Assembly (NCBI GenBank): GCA_002731825.1
Contig: PCCS01000050.1
Location: 110,833-174,832, forward strand
Length of the DNA stretch: 64,000 nt
Direction of reading: 5' to 3'
Source of the DNA: Myxococcales bacterium
GTDB lineage: Bacteria; Myxococcota_A; Bradymonadia; UBA7976; UBA1532
The position numbers and the translations under genes were made by a program. Shown here piece after piece: positions 17,038 to 26,085 of the stretch. Below the pieces are notes generated by a model. The model had not been told where the DNA came from and did no database searches. It saw only the letters and a list, made by a program, of their open reading frames with translations. Positions within the stretch are counted from its first letter, which is position 1, and every line of letters starts with the position of its first letter.

Positions 17038-19242
17038 ATGAAGTTCACTTGCGACCAGTGCAGCACGCGTTATTCGATCTCCGACGAGAAGGTCGATGGC
17101 AAAGTTTTAAAGATCAGATGTAAAGTCTGTGAATTTACAATGGTCGTGCGTGGCAGTGATTCTCGTCCGGGTGGTTCGGTGAGCGCTGTGACCGCAGCAG
17201 CCTCGAGCGTTATGGACCCCATTTATGAGATTGAATGGTATGCAGCGCCCGACGGGCAGCAGGTTGGCCCGGTTCCGCTCGAACGAATTCGAGCGATGAT
17301 TCGGTCGGGTATACTGTCTGCTGATAGTGTCGTTTGGAACGAAAATCTCTCAGATTGGACACCGGCGGTAGACATCAATGAACTCACATCGATGTTTGCT
17401 AGTAAACCAAAAGCACCGCCGCCGTTACCTCCAACTTTTCAAAAGCCTGATCAGGTGAGCCCGGTCTCATTGACGCCGACGGAGCCTTCAGTTGCCCCGG
17501 CCGGACGGATGATATCGTCCGATGCCACGATACCAAATCAGCAGCGCGCGCCAGTTGACCATCCGACGTCTATGTCTGCCGAAGATGTACAAAACGCTCT
17601 GGGTCCCGTAACCGACCGAGCCACACTTCAGTATGCGTCTCCCGATCACTCGGAGCCAGGCCTTCGTTCAGTTAATAGCCTCACAGGGCCCGCTAACGCT
17701 GTTTATGTCCCAGCGGCAACCCTAGACCTGCCTGATTCAGACGATGAACCGTCTTCCATAGCGGACGATTTTGAATCAGCTAATCCTCTCTCCAATGTTG
17801 GTTCGCGAATCGAAGACGGCATGGTGAGTCAGTCTGAGGCGGCAGAAGAGAGCGGAGATTCGACCGAGCTAATGAGTTTGGTTGAAGAGGGTGATGACTC
17901 GGGTTTGGAGGCCGATGTTTCTGAGCAAGATGGTGCCGCTCTAAAAGATACGTCCACCCGCAGAATTGAACGCGCCGAGCCCGATAACGATGAACCAGGA
18001 TTCGTGCCGGGATCGAGTCGATTAGAGGATGAGTTTAGGCCTGACTCGAGTGCGCCTGCATCAATCCATGGATTGCCAGCAATCGATGTCGTTTCTGACG
18101 AGCCGTCCTCCATCGAGCCCGAGTTGAATCCTGACGATGTGGCCACCCTAAACGTATCCACGCAAGCCAGTACAGTTAATATCTCAAGCGAACCCGCTCC
18201 CGTATTTCCAACCCAACCGTCGTCGGTGGCAACAGAACGTAGGGCTGGTCCGACAGTCGGTAAATCGTCATCTGCGGTCTCGCCAGGGCTGATCGTCGCG
18301 GCTTGTTTGATCGGAACCACGGCGATGATTTGCGCTGTGATTTATTTCTCGAAGTATCGAGACAAAACAGATAATAAACGGGGGGCTGTCGCTCAGATTA
18401 AGGCAGATGCATCGACTCAGATCGCATCAGTTCAGATCGTAGATGCGGGTCCATCCGTACGGCCGATCAAAGCGATGGTTTTGCCAGTGGTAAAAGATCA
18501 ACCTGCGGCAGATTCCAAGCGGCGGCTGAAAACTGAAGCCGAAAAACCAATTTCGAATGTGAAAACGCCAAAAGGCAAACGTCGAAAATCAGGGGTCGAA
18601 AAACCGCAGAAGAAACCGTTTAAACCGGAGCGGAAAAAAGCCGAAAGCACTAAGCCGCGGACCGCGAAGACGGTGAAAGCCAAAGTGCCGAAATCCAACG
18701 AGACGGTACTGAGTTCGAAAGAGACAAAGCGGCGACCGGAACGGGCGACCGAGGGTAAAACAAGTTCGAAAGCGTCGAATCGCGATTCGAAGAGAGAGGC
18801 ATCGTCTACGTCAAAAAAGAAAAAGGCAGAGCCGAGAACTCGTCGTAACTTCATGCTTGCAGGTGGCCCATCATCCAGTATTCCGGACCCAACGTTGAGG
18901 AGTCAGAAGCGGTCTGCTACGTCAAGCAAACAAGCCAACGGCTTATCACAAGGTGTCGTTAACGGTGTAGCAAGTCGGTACGTGGGTGCGATGCAGGGCT
19001 GCTACAATCGACATTTGAAAAAGGACCCAACTTTCAACCCGGGGCGTTTGATGCTTAGGTTTCAGATTAGGCCAACTGGATTGACCGCGAAAGTTCGAGT
19101 TTTAGGAAAAGGCGGCTCTTCGCTATCCAGTGGGATTTTATCTAAGTGTCTGAAAAGACTCGTCAAGCGATGGCGGTTTCCGACGTTTCAAGGCTCGCCA
19201 TTCGATACTCATTTCCCATTGGTCTTTCAGCGCCAGTTCTAG
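17038..19242 (+). CDS. AgmX/PglI-type protein: zinc ribbon, GYF domain, TM span, basic linker
   Basis: 734 residues. Domains in order: MJ0042-type zinc ribbon at 1-40 (Cys5, Cys8, Cys28, Cys31); GYF_2 domain at about 62-120 (EWYAAPDGQQVGPVP, WNENLSDWTPA); a long acidic disordered stretch; one membrane helix at about 416-438 (GLIVAACLIGTTAMICAVIYF); a Lys/Arg-rich periplasmic linker (about 490-610); and a C-terminal TonB-like AgmX/PglI domain (about 650-734, SRYVGAMQGCYNRHLKKDP, KRWRFPTFQG). The same layout occurs in GltJ/AgmX-like gliding-motility and envelope-spanning proteins of myxobacteria, where the cytoplasmic part binds partners and the periplasmic end reaches the outer membrane. No other gliding gene is nearby, so the role here is open. 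Confidence 0.85.
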   Translation: MKFTCDQCSTRYSISDEKVDGKVLKIRCKVCEFTMVVRGSDSRPGGSVSAVTAAASSVMDPIYEIEWYAAPDGQQVGPVPLERIRAMIRSGILSADSVVWNENLSDWTPAVDINELTSMFASKPKAPPPLPPTFQKPDQVSPVSLTPTEPSVAPAGRMISSDATIPNQQRAPVDHPTSMSAEDVQNALGPVTDRATLQYASPDHSEPGLRSVNSLTGPANAVYVPAATLDLPDSDDEPSSIADDFESANPLSNVGSRIEDGMVSQSEAAEESGDSTELMSLVEEGDDSGLEADVSEQDGAALKDTSTRRIERAEPDNDEPGFVPGSSRLEDEFRPDSSAPASIHGLPAIDVVSDEPSSIEPELNPDDVATLNVSTQASTVNISSEPAPVFPTQPSSVATERRAGPTVGKSSSAVSPGLIVAACLIGTTAMICAVIYFSKYRDKTDNKRGAVAQIKADASTQIASVQIVDAGPSVRPIKAMVLPVVKDQPAADSKRRLKTEAEKPISNVKTPKGKRRKSGVEKPQKKPFKPERKKAESTKPRTAKTVKAKVPKSNETVLSSKETKRRPERATEGKTSSKASNRDSKREASSTSKKKKAEPRTRRNFMLAGGPSSSIPDPTLRSQKRSATSSKQANGLSQGVVNGVASRYVGAMQGCYNRHLKKDPTFNPGRLMLRFQIRPTGLTAKVRVLGKGGSSLSSGILSKCLKRLVKRWRFPTFQGSPFDTHFPLVFQRQF

Positions 19243-19303
19243 TGTGGGATAAATGAGACGCCGCGTTGATAGAAATGATCTGAGCAGGCTAGGATGAGTC
19301 ACT

Positions 19304-20209
19304 ATGAATGATGAACAACTTGTTGAGCTAATCGCCAGCCGCGTTCGCGCGAGATTGATGGCAGGTGGTAATGGACAGGGCTACACTCGGACTCATAGCG
19401 AGCCCCATTCTAGCCAATCCCAGGGCAGATCATCGGGTCAGCCCTATCATATGCCTGAAGATACCAACGAGTGCGGAATGTGTGCGGTCGAGAGGCCAGA
19501 CGGGACCTACGGCGCTGGACATATTGGACATGTCGGTGAATTGACAGGTGAAATTGCGGGTTATATCGATCACACATTGCTCAAACCCGAAGCGACTAAG
19601 GACCAGCTCTTCAAACTTGCTGAAGAAGCGCGTAAGCACCAATTTGCGACGGTTTGTGTCAATTCAGTCAACGTCCATATGATGGCGCGATTTCTGAACG
19701 GCAGTGGCGTGCCTGTTTGCGCTGTTGTTGGTTTTCCCCTGGGGGCCATGAGCCCTCGGTCAAAAGCATATGAAACGCGCGAGGCGATTCGTTGCGGTGC
19801 GGGCGAAATCGACATGGTGATCAATATTGGTGCTCTCAAGAGCGGTGATTATGAATTGGCTCTGAGGGACATTAAGGCCGTTGTCGAAGCCGCTAAGCCA
19901 ATTGGTGTAAAAGTGATCTTGGAGACCAATAAACTAGACCATAATGAAAAGGTGATCGCTTGTGCTCTATCAAAAGCAGCCGGTGCTGCTTTTGTAAAGA
20001 CCAGCACTGGTTTTGGTGGCGGCGGTGCGACGGTCGAAGACGTGACTCTGATGCGAGACCTGGTCGGAACTGAGATGGGTGTTAAAGCATCGGGTGGTGT
20101 TCGAAGTAAGGAAGATGTCAATGCCATGATTCGTGCCGGAGCCAATCGCATCGGTGCGTCGGCCAGCGTTGCGATTGTCACCGGGGGCAAGGCGACGGGC
20201 AACTACTGA
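19304..20209 (+). CDS. deoC: Deoxyribose-phosphate aldolase with N-terminal extension
   Basis: The class I aldolase domain (about residues 85-301) is clear: [44 protein letters not shown], the Schiff-base Lys in [16 protein letters not shown], and [13 protein letters not shown]. It cleaves 2-deoxyribose-5-phosphate to glyceraldehyde-3-phosphate and acetaldehyde. The first 85 residues are extra: an amphipathic helix [15 protein letters not shown], a His/Ser/Gln-rich linker, and a CxxC module ([18 protein letters not shown]). Similar Cys-containing leaders occur in other deltaproteobacterial DeoC proteins. The helix resembles bacterial-microcompartment targeting peptides, but no shell gene is present. 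Ribosome-binding site AGGATGAG precedes the ATG. Confidence 0.95.
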   Translation: MNDEQLVELIASRVRARLMAGGNGQGYTRTHSEPHSSQSQGRSSGQPYHMPEDTNECGMCAVERPDGTYGAGHIGHVGELTGEIAGYIDHTLLKPEATKDQLFKLAEEARKHQFATVCVNSVNVHMMARFLNGSGVPVCAVVGFPLGAMSPRSKAYETREAIRCGAGEIDMVINIGALKSGDYELALRDIKAVVEAAKPIGVKVILETNKLDHNEKVIACALSKAAGAAFVKTSTGFGGGGATVEDVTLMRDLVGTEMGVKASGGVRSKEDVNAMIRAGANRIGASASVAIVTGGKATGNY

Positions 20210-20238
20210 GCACTTCTAGGCTCGTTTTTCGGTTCCGT

Positions 20239-21615
20239 TTATCGGGGCCCACAGTCGGCGCAATCGGTTCCGAACTCACAAATCGAAAAAGCAGAATCAG
20301 GACCACCATCATCGCATGCGCCATCATTAGCGAAAGCGCAGATATTTTGGCAGAGACCGCCGCCATTGGGATTCCCAGGCGCATTTTGCGCTGAAGCGAC
20401 CTGAAGCATGACAACACCGGCTGAGTTCAGTCCATATCCGTGGATTGTGATGAAATAACTTTGTCCGGCTTGGACCTCCATTGTCATCCTTGATGTGGTG
20501 CCGTCTCCTCCGTCATCGTCACAGGCAATTTCACTATTGGCATCGGCACACTGCGTCCGAGCTGTCATCACCGTGTCGAAACTCGATCCACTCGTATCAA
20601 TGGTGATGAGCTGTGCTTCGGGCAGCATCAATTGAAAAACCAAATCCGGTCCAGTGCCGCCATTTCCACAGCTGGAATTCAAATCATTGGCTGCGCCATT
20701 GGTGTCTGCCATGTAGCGACCCAGTGCATTGATTGGCCGCGGTGCTTGGCAATTCACTTGGCCGTCTTGTGGCGCGACCTCTCGGCATATGGTCAGGATA
20801 CAGTCCGGATCATTGGCGGGGCATGCGCAGAGCTGGCCTGCCGGGCAGTCCCCATCAAAAAAACACACGCCTTGGCAGGTCCCATCAGCGCAGGTTAGCC
20901 CGAGCATGCAATCGAAAGACGAAATACATAACGCACCCACCCCCGTATCGTTTGAGCCGCCTGCAGATCCATTATTACCCCCGTTGGTTGCACCGCCCAC
21001 GCACTCGTTCGCTACGCATTCAGCTCTTGGAGGACAGTGATAATCTACTGTGCAGCATCGCTGGTTAGGGAAGTCTTCGTCCGGTGTTCCGTCGCAGTCG
21101 TTATCCAATCCATCGCATCGCTCAGGTACGGGCGTGGCATTGGAAACCTGACATTCCACAGAGCCGGTCGATAGGTCGCATCCAAGTGTTCCAACGCCCG
21201 TGCAACCGTTATCCAGGCGATCAGTACAATTCATACCGAGGCCGAGACCCTCATCTATCTGTCCATCACAATCATCGTCATGGGTATTACAGCGTTCCAG
21301 TGTTGAAAGACATTCGCCCCAATTCCCATCGGTGCAACTTTGCTGGCCGCACATCGGGTCGCAGACGCGTTGCTGACCAGTTTCGCAAAACGGGTCTGAT
21401 GGGGCCTCGTCGGAGAGATTCCCTTGCGGGTCTGTTTGAATCATTGGTAAATCTGAGCCGTTCATACCAGTCGATCGGGGCGGTGGGTCTGCATTTAACA
21501 CCGGTCGATCAGCGGGTGCCTCGATTTGAATCACGCCGCGACTCTGGTCGTCCGATTCACACCCCGTGACCAATATGCACAGGCACAAACAGCTATGGAT
21601 TCTCAGCTTTTTCAT
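20239..21615 (-). CDS. Cys-rich MopE-like lipoprotein
   Basis: The ATG at 21615 gives MKKLRIHSCLCLCILVTGC, a lipoprotein signal peptide; the longer frame adds 18 polar residues and is rejected. The mature protein (about 440 residues) has MopE-type metal-binding repeats (CNTHDDDCDGQIDEGLG, CDGLDNDCDGTPDE), a Gly/Asn-rich spacer, Cys-pair modules (CFFDGDCPAGQLC), a pre-peptidase-like beta domain (LITIDTSGSSFDTVMTA, YFITIHGYGLN) and a C-terminal module CDDGGPDSAF..CADCGPR that recurs in myxobacterial secreted proteins. Calcium binding by the repeats is expected from MopE relatives. It converges on deoC with 29 bp between stops. Confidence 0.85.
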   Translation of the reverse strand: MKKLRIHSCLCLCILVTGCESDDQSRGVIQIEAPADRPVLNADPPPRSTGMNGSDLPMIQTDPQGNLSDEAPSDPFCETGQQRVCDPMCGQQSCTDGNWGECLSTLERCNTHDDDCDGQIDEGLGLGMNCTDRLDNGCTGVGTLGCDLSTGSVECQVSNATPVPERCDGLDNDCDGTPDEDFPNQRCCTVDYHCPPRAECVANECVGGATNGGNNGSAGGSNDTGVGALCISSFDCMLGLTCADGTCQGVCFFDGDCPAGQLCACPANDPDCILTICREVAPQDGQVNCQAPRPINALGRYMADTNGAANDLNSSCGNGGTGPDLVFQLMLPEAQLITIDTSGSSFDTVMTARTQCADANSEIACDDDGGDGTTSRMTMEVQAGQSYFITIHGYGLNSAGVVMLQVASAQNAPGNPNGGGLCQNICAFANDGACDDGGPDSAFSICEFGTDCADCGPR

Positions 21616-21701
21616 GTCATCAGATGCTCTCGCTACCTGTTTTGCCTTGGTCTGCTGAGACCTAGACACGCTTTGAATTACCCTTTGAGCTGGTCGAGGC
21701 T

Positions 21702-23420
21702 CTAGGCGCCTTGCTCAAGGTTTTTCGCGCCCAGGGACATAGAAATACGATATGTCAGCCACAGAACGACGAATAAGATGAGCGTACAACCAACCATCCA
21801 ACTCAGCCGATTATACGAAGGGATTGTGTTGTACGCCAAGAAATCGCGAATTCCGAGCAGAAGGGGGGCGCTCAGAGTTGCAGTCAGAATCAGAAGTGAC
21901 GCGCCTAGGAGCATAAAAAAAACACCACCGATGCTGCTGGCAATCCGAGTTGGGTTGTCTAGATGAAATGCAGGCCATAATGCGCCGAGACCGACGGCCA
22001 TGCCGACTAGACTCAATGTGCTTAGCATCGCAATGACGACAGAAAACAAGAGCATCCAGACCGGCAGCTCTGTGATCCATCCGCTGCCGACGGCTAATAT
22101 CACGCTGAGCAGAACCAGGGGTCCACTGCCCCAAACGACTTTTGCCCAAAGCAAGGTCCGGGCGGGAAATGGAGCAACACGTACGGTCCAAAATGCCTTC
22201 CCTTCCAGGCTAATTGCCGGAAAGAGAAATCGAACAGCCAGCGTCGTGACGACCAAGCCACTCAGCGCATAATTGACAAAGAAAATACCCACGGAGTTGA
22301 TTATTTTCGCATCTTGTAGGGAGCGAAAATGCTTAAAATTGAACAAGTAAACGATGACCAATGCCCCGATGAGCAGCAGTTGTGTCCATTGGGATGTTGT
22401 TCTGAAAAACAGCCGATTGTCCCTTGCGATTAACGATTGCAGTGGGCCCTTTGGGTACCTCATCATGAACCGCGCTGCGCCGACCGACCCCTCGTCTTGC
22501 TCTTTATTTTGACGACCCATTTGAGCGGTGTCATAGGCTCTCAAATAAATTTTCTTCGATACCCAAGCACTCAACGTTAGGCTGGAGATAGCCCCAGAGA
22601 ATAATGTGATTATGGGCATAGCGACTTGACCTAATTCCCCTTTAGCCAAGGCGAGTAACGATTCAAGGGACCATGTGGTCGGCACAAAAATGTTTTCGCC
22701 CCCGCCTAATCCGGAAATAAGCGAGACGAGATCTTCAAAGCCATCAGGCTGTAAGAATCGTTCAGGCTCTGCCAATCTAAAGGCCACGTAGAGGAAGAGA
22801 AATCCGACTACAGCCAGTACAATCAGTACATCTCGTGTCTTTTTGGCGGGGAGCCATGTTGCTAACGACAGGGTTGCCAGACACCCCAGTGCCGTCGCGA
22901 TTACAGTAAATGGGAATAAGACGATCGGAATACCGATATAAAACCACCATGGCGCATCGAGCACGGGTCCGATCGCTGCAAAAACAGGCACACCAAAAAC
23001 CAGAACCATCCAGGATGATTGAGCCCATGTGAAGACCAGGCGTGTGAGGAATAAACGACCGCTTGGAATCGGAGACGACATCAATAGGGTCAGGTCATCT
23101 GCAAGCAAGAGTGTTGTAAAACCTGCGATCAAATTCGAGAAAATGAGCAGGCCGAAAAAGAACACCAGAATGATGTCTAGGGTTCGCCGGATGAGAATTT
23201 CAGCCAGGAATTCAGCTTGCAGGAACTGACCAAAGAGCCAGTGGGCGCCAGCACCGGTCAGCACCATGAAGCCGAGGCCCAGGATGGCAAAGAAAAAGAG
23301 TCTCAATTTCTCCTTTGACCGACCCGCCTTGGATTGATTGACGAGTCCGCGGAGTGCGGGCCAGATCAGATGCGAAAAGCCTCTGAGTGGTTTGGGATAG
23401 CCTTGTGCCTCTCTCGTCAT
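21702..23420 (-). CDS. ABC-2-type permease-like membrane protein
   Basis: 572 residues with about 12 hydrophobic segments and charged loops. Features such as LLLADDLTLLMSSPIPSG followed by RLFLTRLVFTWAQSSWMV match the putative ABC exporter permease group in which two permease halves are joined in one chain (ABC_tran_2-like). Such proteins normally pair with a separate ATP-binding subunit, but no ATPase gene is in the neighbourhood, so the partner must be elsewhere or absent. The ATG directly follows the stop of the SDR gene (TAAATG, no gap), which indicates translational coupling. Substrate unknown. Confidence 0.7.
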   Translation of the reverse strand: MTREAQGYPKPLRGFSHLIWPALRGLVNQSKAGRSKEKLRLFFFAILGLGFMVLTGAGAHWLFGQFLQAEFLAEILIRRTLDIILVFFFGLLIFSNLIAGFTTLLLADDLTLLMSSPIPSGRLFLTRLVFTWAQSSWMVLVFGVPVFAAIGPVLDAPWWFYIGIPIVLFPFTVIATALGCLATLSLATWLPAKKTRDVLIVLAVVGFLFLYVAFRLAEPERFLQPDGFEDLVSLISGLGGGENIFVPTTWSLESLLALAKGELGQVAMPIITLFSGAISSLTLSAWVSKKIYLRAYDTAQMGRQNKEQDEGSVGAARFMMRYPKGPLQSLIARDNRLFFRTTSQWTQLLLIGALVIVYLFNFKHFRSLQDAKIINSVGIFFVNYALSGLVVTTLAVRFLFPAISLEGKAFWTVRVAPFPARTLLWAKVVWGSGPLVLLSVILAVGSGWITELPVWMLLFSVVIAMLSTLSLVGMAVGLGALWPAFHLDNPTRIASSIGGVFFMLLGASLLILTATLSAPLLLGIRDFLAYNTIPSYNRLSWMVGCTLILFVVLWLTYRISMSLGAKNLEQGA

Positions 23421-24188
23421 TTAAGCTGCCGTATACCCGCCGTCAATTATGATTGATTGTCCGGTGAGATAGGTTGACTCGTCTGAGGCGAGAAATACGG
23501 CAGCACCCGCGATTTCATTGGGCTGGCCGAATCGGCGTAGCGCTGCTCTGTCGGTGTATGATTTCGAAAAGTCGGGATTATCAGTTAAGAGCGATGCCAG
23601 TTTTGTTTCCACGAGGCCAGGGCTGATTGCATTGACTCGAATTCCAGCTGGACCGAGTTCTAAAGCGAGGGTTTTTGTCATGGACACAAGTGCTGACTTG
23701 GTGAGCCCGTAAACCCCTTGCAATGGTGAACCAAGGTGGCCTTGGATAGATGCAGTGTTGATGATTGAGCCGGGTTTTCCCGAATCCAATAGAGATTTGG
23801 CAACACAGCGCGTGGCCCAAAATGGGCCTTTTAAGTTCACGTCGAAGGTTTTATCCCACAGAAGGTCGGGCGCATTGAGCAATGGACCAAAATAGGGGCT
23901 GGTTCCGGCATTGTTCACCAATACGTCAGGTACGCCGACAGCCTCTGTGATTTGAGTGTAGGTGTCCTCAATGTCCGCTTGGCGACCTGTGTGGCAGGCA
24001 TATCCATAAACAGTCGTTTGGTACGTCTCGGACAGCGTTTCGGCAACTTTTCTAATCACATCTTCTTTGCGGGATGAAATTGCGCATTTTGCCCCTTGAG
24101 CCAAAAATGCCTCGGCGATTGCTAAGCCAATCCCTCGGCTTGCACCATTTATCCACGCGATTTTACCGTCGAGACGACCCGCCATCAT
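23421..24188 (-). CDS. Short-chain dehydrogenase/reductase
   Basis: A 255-residue classical SDR. The nucleotide-binding motif is GASRGIGLAIAE (TGxxxGxG type), followed by DVLVNNAGTSP (NNAG), the catalytic Ser in INTASIQG, the YxxxK pair in GVYGLTKSALVSM, and ISPGLVETKL. The C-terminus TYLTGQSIIIDGGYTAA is typical of FabG-like enzymes. It catalyses NAD(P)-dependent oxidation or reduction of an unknown substrate. Its stop codon directly touches the ATG of the permease gene, so the two are co-transcribed, an unusual pairing. Confidence 0.92.
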   Translation of the reverse strand: MMAGRLDGKIAWINGASRGIGLAIAEAFLAQGAKCAISSRKEDVIRKVAETLSETYQTTVYGYACHTGRQADIEDTYTQITEAVGVPDVLVNNAGTSPYFGPLLNAPDLLWDKTFDVNLKGPFWATRCVAKSLLDSGKPGSIINTASIQGHLGSPLQGVYGLTKSALVSMTKTLALELGPAGIRVNAISPGLVETKLASLLTDNPDFSKSYTDRAALRRFGQPNEIAGAAVFLASDESTYLTGQSIIIDGGYTAA

Positions 24189-24291
24189 TTTCTCCTCAAC
24201 CCATCTATAAGCGCTTGGGACTTGACTTAAAATCTTGTTTCATGACCATAGAGGCGGCTGGGACTAAAAGTCTCGGCAACAGGTCCCTTCA

Positions 24292-24858
24292 ATGAACCGG
24301 AGATCCCCCTTGTTACGAATGCCGATAAGCCAAGCTCTCGCCGCTGTCGCTATCTTGTTTGTTTGTACCACATTTCAGTTGAATGCACAGACTTCAGGCT
24401 CTATTGCGGGCACGGATGGGCCTGTCAATCGTGGTCAACTCGACAAAGTGGCTCAACGAGTAAGCCGTCTGTCCGACCAGATGAATAGTCCGTATTGCAA
24501 GGGCAAGACCCTGAAGACGTGTACGAGTCCAAATGCAGCTAAATTGCGGCGAGAAATCGAATCGATGATGAGACGAGGATTGTCTGATGACGAGGTGATT
24601 AAGCAACTCCAGGTTCGTTTTCCCGAAACAACACTTAGCAACCCTGAACAACCCTGGTACACATTTTTTGTACCGTTTTTGCCTTACATATTTGGTGCCA
24701 GCATCATTTTAGTGATGCTCATGGCCTGGCGTCGAGGCGATGCACCTGGGCGAGTCGCTATGGCCGAAGTCGAACTGGGCAATACAGGGCGGGGCACCAA
24801 CGAAGAGAGAGAAGAAAGACTGGCCAGATTACGGTCACGTGTGCACGGCGATGATTAG
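24292..24858 (+). CDS. CcmH/NrfF-like cytochrome c maturation protein
   Basis: 188 residues: a signal peptide (ISQALAAVAILFVCTTFQLNAQ), a helical domain with MNSPYCKGKTLKTCTSPNA and LRREIESMMRRGLSDDEVI, then a membrane helix (FFVPFLPYIFGASIILVML) and a cytoplasmic tail. The helical bundle with C-terminal RGxSDxEVxxxL is that of CcmH/NrfF, the thiol oxidoreductase that prepares apocytochrome c for haem attachment. The Cys pair is spaced C-x6-C rather than the LRCxxC of standard CcmH, a variant I have seen in non-model phyla. The next gene is CcmI-like, which supports the call. No other ccm gene is nearby. Confidence 0.75.
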   Translation: MNRRSPLLRMPISQALAAVAILFVCTTFQLNAQTSGSIAGTDGPVNRGQLDKVAQRVSRLSDQMNSPYCKGKTLKTCTSPNAAKLRREIESMMRRGLSDDEVIKQLQVRFPETTLSNPEQPWYTFFVPFLPYIFGASIILVMLMAWRRGDAPGRVAMAEVELGNTGRGTNEEREERLARLRSRVHGDD

Positions 24859-24885
24859 ACATTGCCGAAAATAAGGAGCAGCGAG

Positions 24886-25488
24886 ATGAGATCAATTTTT
24901 TTAATGATGATCTGTTTTGGATTGGTCGCGTGCCAAAAGAAGACGGACGGCGAGACCAAAGAGCCCGTTGTGAGTCAAAAGAGTGGCCAGCTGGCCCGGG
25001 CACCAGTGCAAAAAGCGACCATAAAGCCTAGAGCCAATCCACATGTGAAGAAACCGACATCAATGCCGACCTCAATGCCGACCTCGATGCCGACCTCGAT
25101 GCCGGCAGCCAAGCCATCGGGACAAAGCGGTTCCATTGAAGGCACAATTTCTCTCGCTCCAGGTCTCGAGAAAAATGTTCGTGCAGGACAAACGCTATTT
25201 ATCTCTGTTCGCCAGGATGCTGGTGAAGGCAAGAAGGGCATGATGCTTGCGGCACAAAAGGTCGATGTGACAGGTCCAAAGATTTTCCCACTGAAGTATA
25301 GGGTCAGCGGGCGTGATGTCATGATGCAAGGTACTGTCCTGGCAGGTGCGATTCGCGTCTACGCTCGAATCGATCAAGATGGTGATGCGATGAGCAAGCA
25401 GCCGGGCGATGTGACAGGCTTTGTCCAAGGCGTCAGAAAAGTGGGTGAAAAGGGGGGCGATATGCTCCTTGATTTCATCATCAAGTAA
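24886..25488 (+). CDS. Lipoprotein with CcmI/CycH C-terminal-like domain
   Basis: I use the ATG at 24886 because AAGGAG lies about 9 nt before it and it gives the lipoprotein signal MRSIFLMMICFGLVAC. The mature protein has a Pro/Thr/Ser/Met spacer built from four PTSM units, then a beta-domain of about 120 residues: GTISLAPGLEKNVRAGQTLF, then FISVRQDAG and a tail DAMSKQPGDVTGFVQGV. This pattern (small beta domain, 'PG.tLFv.aR', 'DamSkqPGDv.G') is the C-terminal periplasmic domain of CcmI/CycH, the apocytochrome chaperone. It sits 28 nt after the CcmH-like gene. Together they look like a reduced haem-lyase accessory pair. Confidence 0.7.
   Translation: MRSIFLMMICFGLVACQKKTDGETKEPVVSQKSGQLARAPVQKATIKPRANPHVKKPTSMPTSMPTSMPTSMPAAKPSGQSGSIEGTISLAPGLEKNVRAGQTLFISVRQDAGEGKKGMMLAAQKVDVTGPKIFPLKYRVSGRDVMMQGTVLAGAIRVYARIDQDGDAMSKQPGDVTGFVQGVRKVGEKGGDMLLDFIIK
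25054..25101 (+). repeat. Four 12-bp tandem repeats (PTSM units)
   Basis: Four near-identical copies of CCGACCTCAATG (one base differs in the first unit and one in the last two) encode four PTSM units in the spacer of the CcmI-like lipoprotein. Copy number can change without breaking the frame. Confidence 0.9.
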
Positions 25489-25504
25489 CCCTGACTTTGC
25501 GCTT

Positions 25505-26077
25505 TTACACCATTTGACCTGGGGAAAACCTCATCTGCTTTGCGGACTCCATGTCGTTCATGTTGTAGAACGGGTCCGGACTGTCAGCTGCAAGCCAATC
25601 CACAGACAAACCATCGAGCAAATCTTTGAAGCTGAGGTTTGCGTAGCGGACTCGCTCAAGCAGTTCAGGGCCTATTTCTGTGCGCCAAAGGCTGACCAAA
25701 TATTGGGGTTTACCATCTGCTCGATACAGGCGAACATCGGTTCTTGGCATCGGTTGGAGTCCATCCAGAGTTTTCTTATCCATGCAGGGTAGGTCGCAGG
25801 CCAAGACCCGCACCCATTTGGTCTGAGCAGACAGCAGTGCTGTTACCAGTGCGCCAGGCGCACCCTTTCCGGGCACTTTGTCTTCGAAGATTGGAATGCC
25901 TAAATTCCGGTAGGCGGACTTTTCGTTCCCGACCAGAAAAATGGATCCCTGTTCGCATAGGTCGACCGTTCTCCGTATGACCGAGATGCCATCGCGCACA
26001 AAGAGTGCTTTTTTTAGGCCGCCCATACGCCGTGAGCGTCCGCCCATGAGAATCGCCGTTGAGATGTCTTGAGGCAT
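25505..26077 (-). CDS. mobA: Molybdenum cofactor guanylyltransferase
   Basis: 190 residues with the MobA nucleotide-binding start AILMGGRSRRMGGLKKAL (GGxSxRMGxxK), IFEDKVPGKGAPGALVTALL, and LACDLPCMDKKTL with the DLP metal site. MobA attaches GMP to molybdopterin to form the guanine dinucleotide cofactor used by DMSO-reductase-type enzymes. The start follows the stop of the amidotransferase gene by 8 nt, so the two are an operon. No molybdoenzyme is present in the window. It converges on the CcmI-like gene with 16 bp between stops. Confidence 0.9.
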   Translation of the reverse strand: MPQDISTAILMGGRSRRMGGLKKALFVRDGISVIRRTVDLCEQGSIFLVGNEKSAYRNLGIPIFEDKVPGKGAPGALVTALLSAQTKWVRVLACDLPCMDKKTLDGLQPMPRTDVRLYRADGKPQYLVSLWRTEIGPELLERVRYANLSFKDLLDGLSVDWLAADSPDPFYNMNDMESAKQMRFSPGQMV

Positions 26078-26085
26078 GTTCAGGG

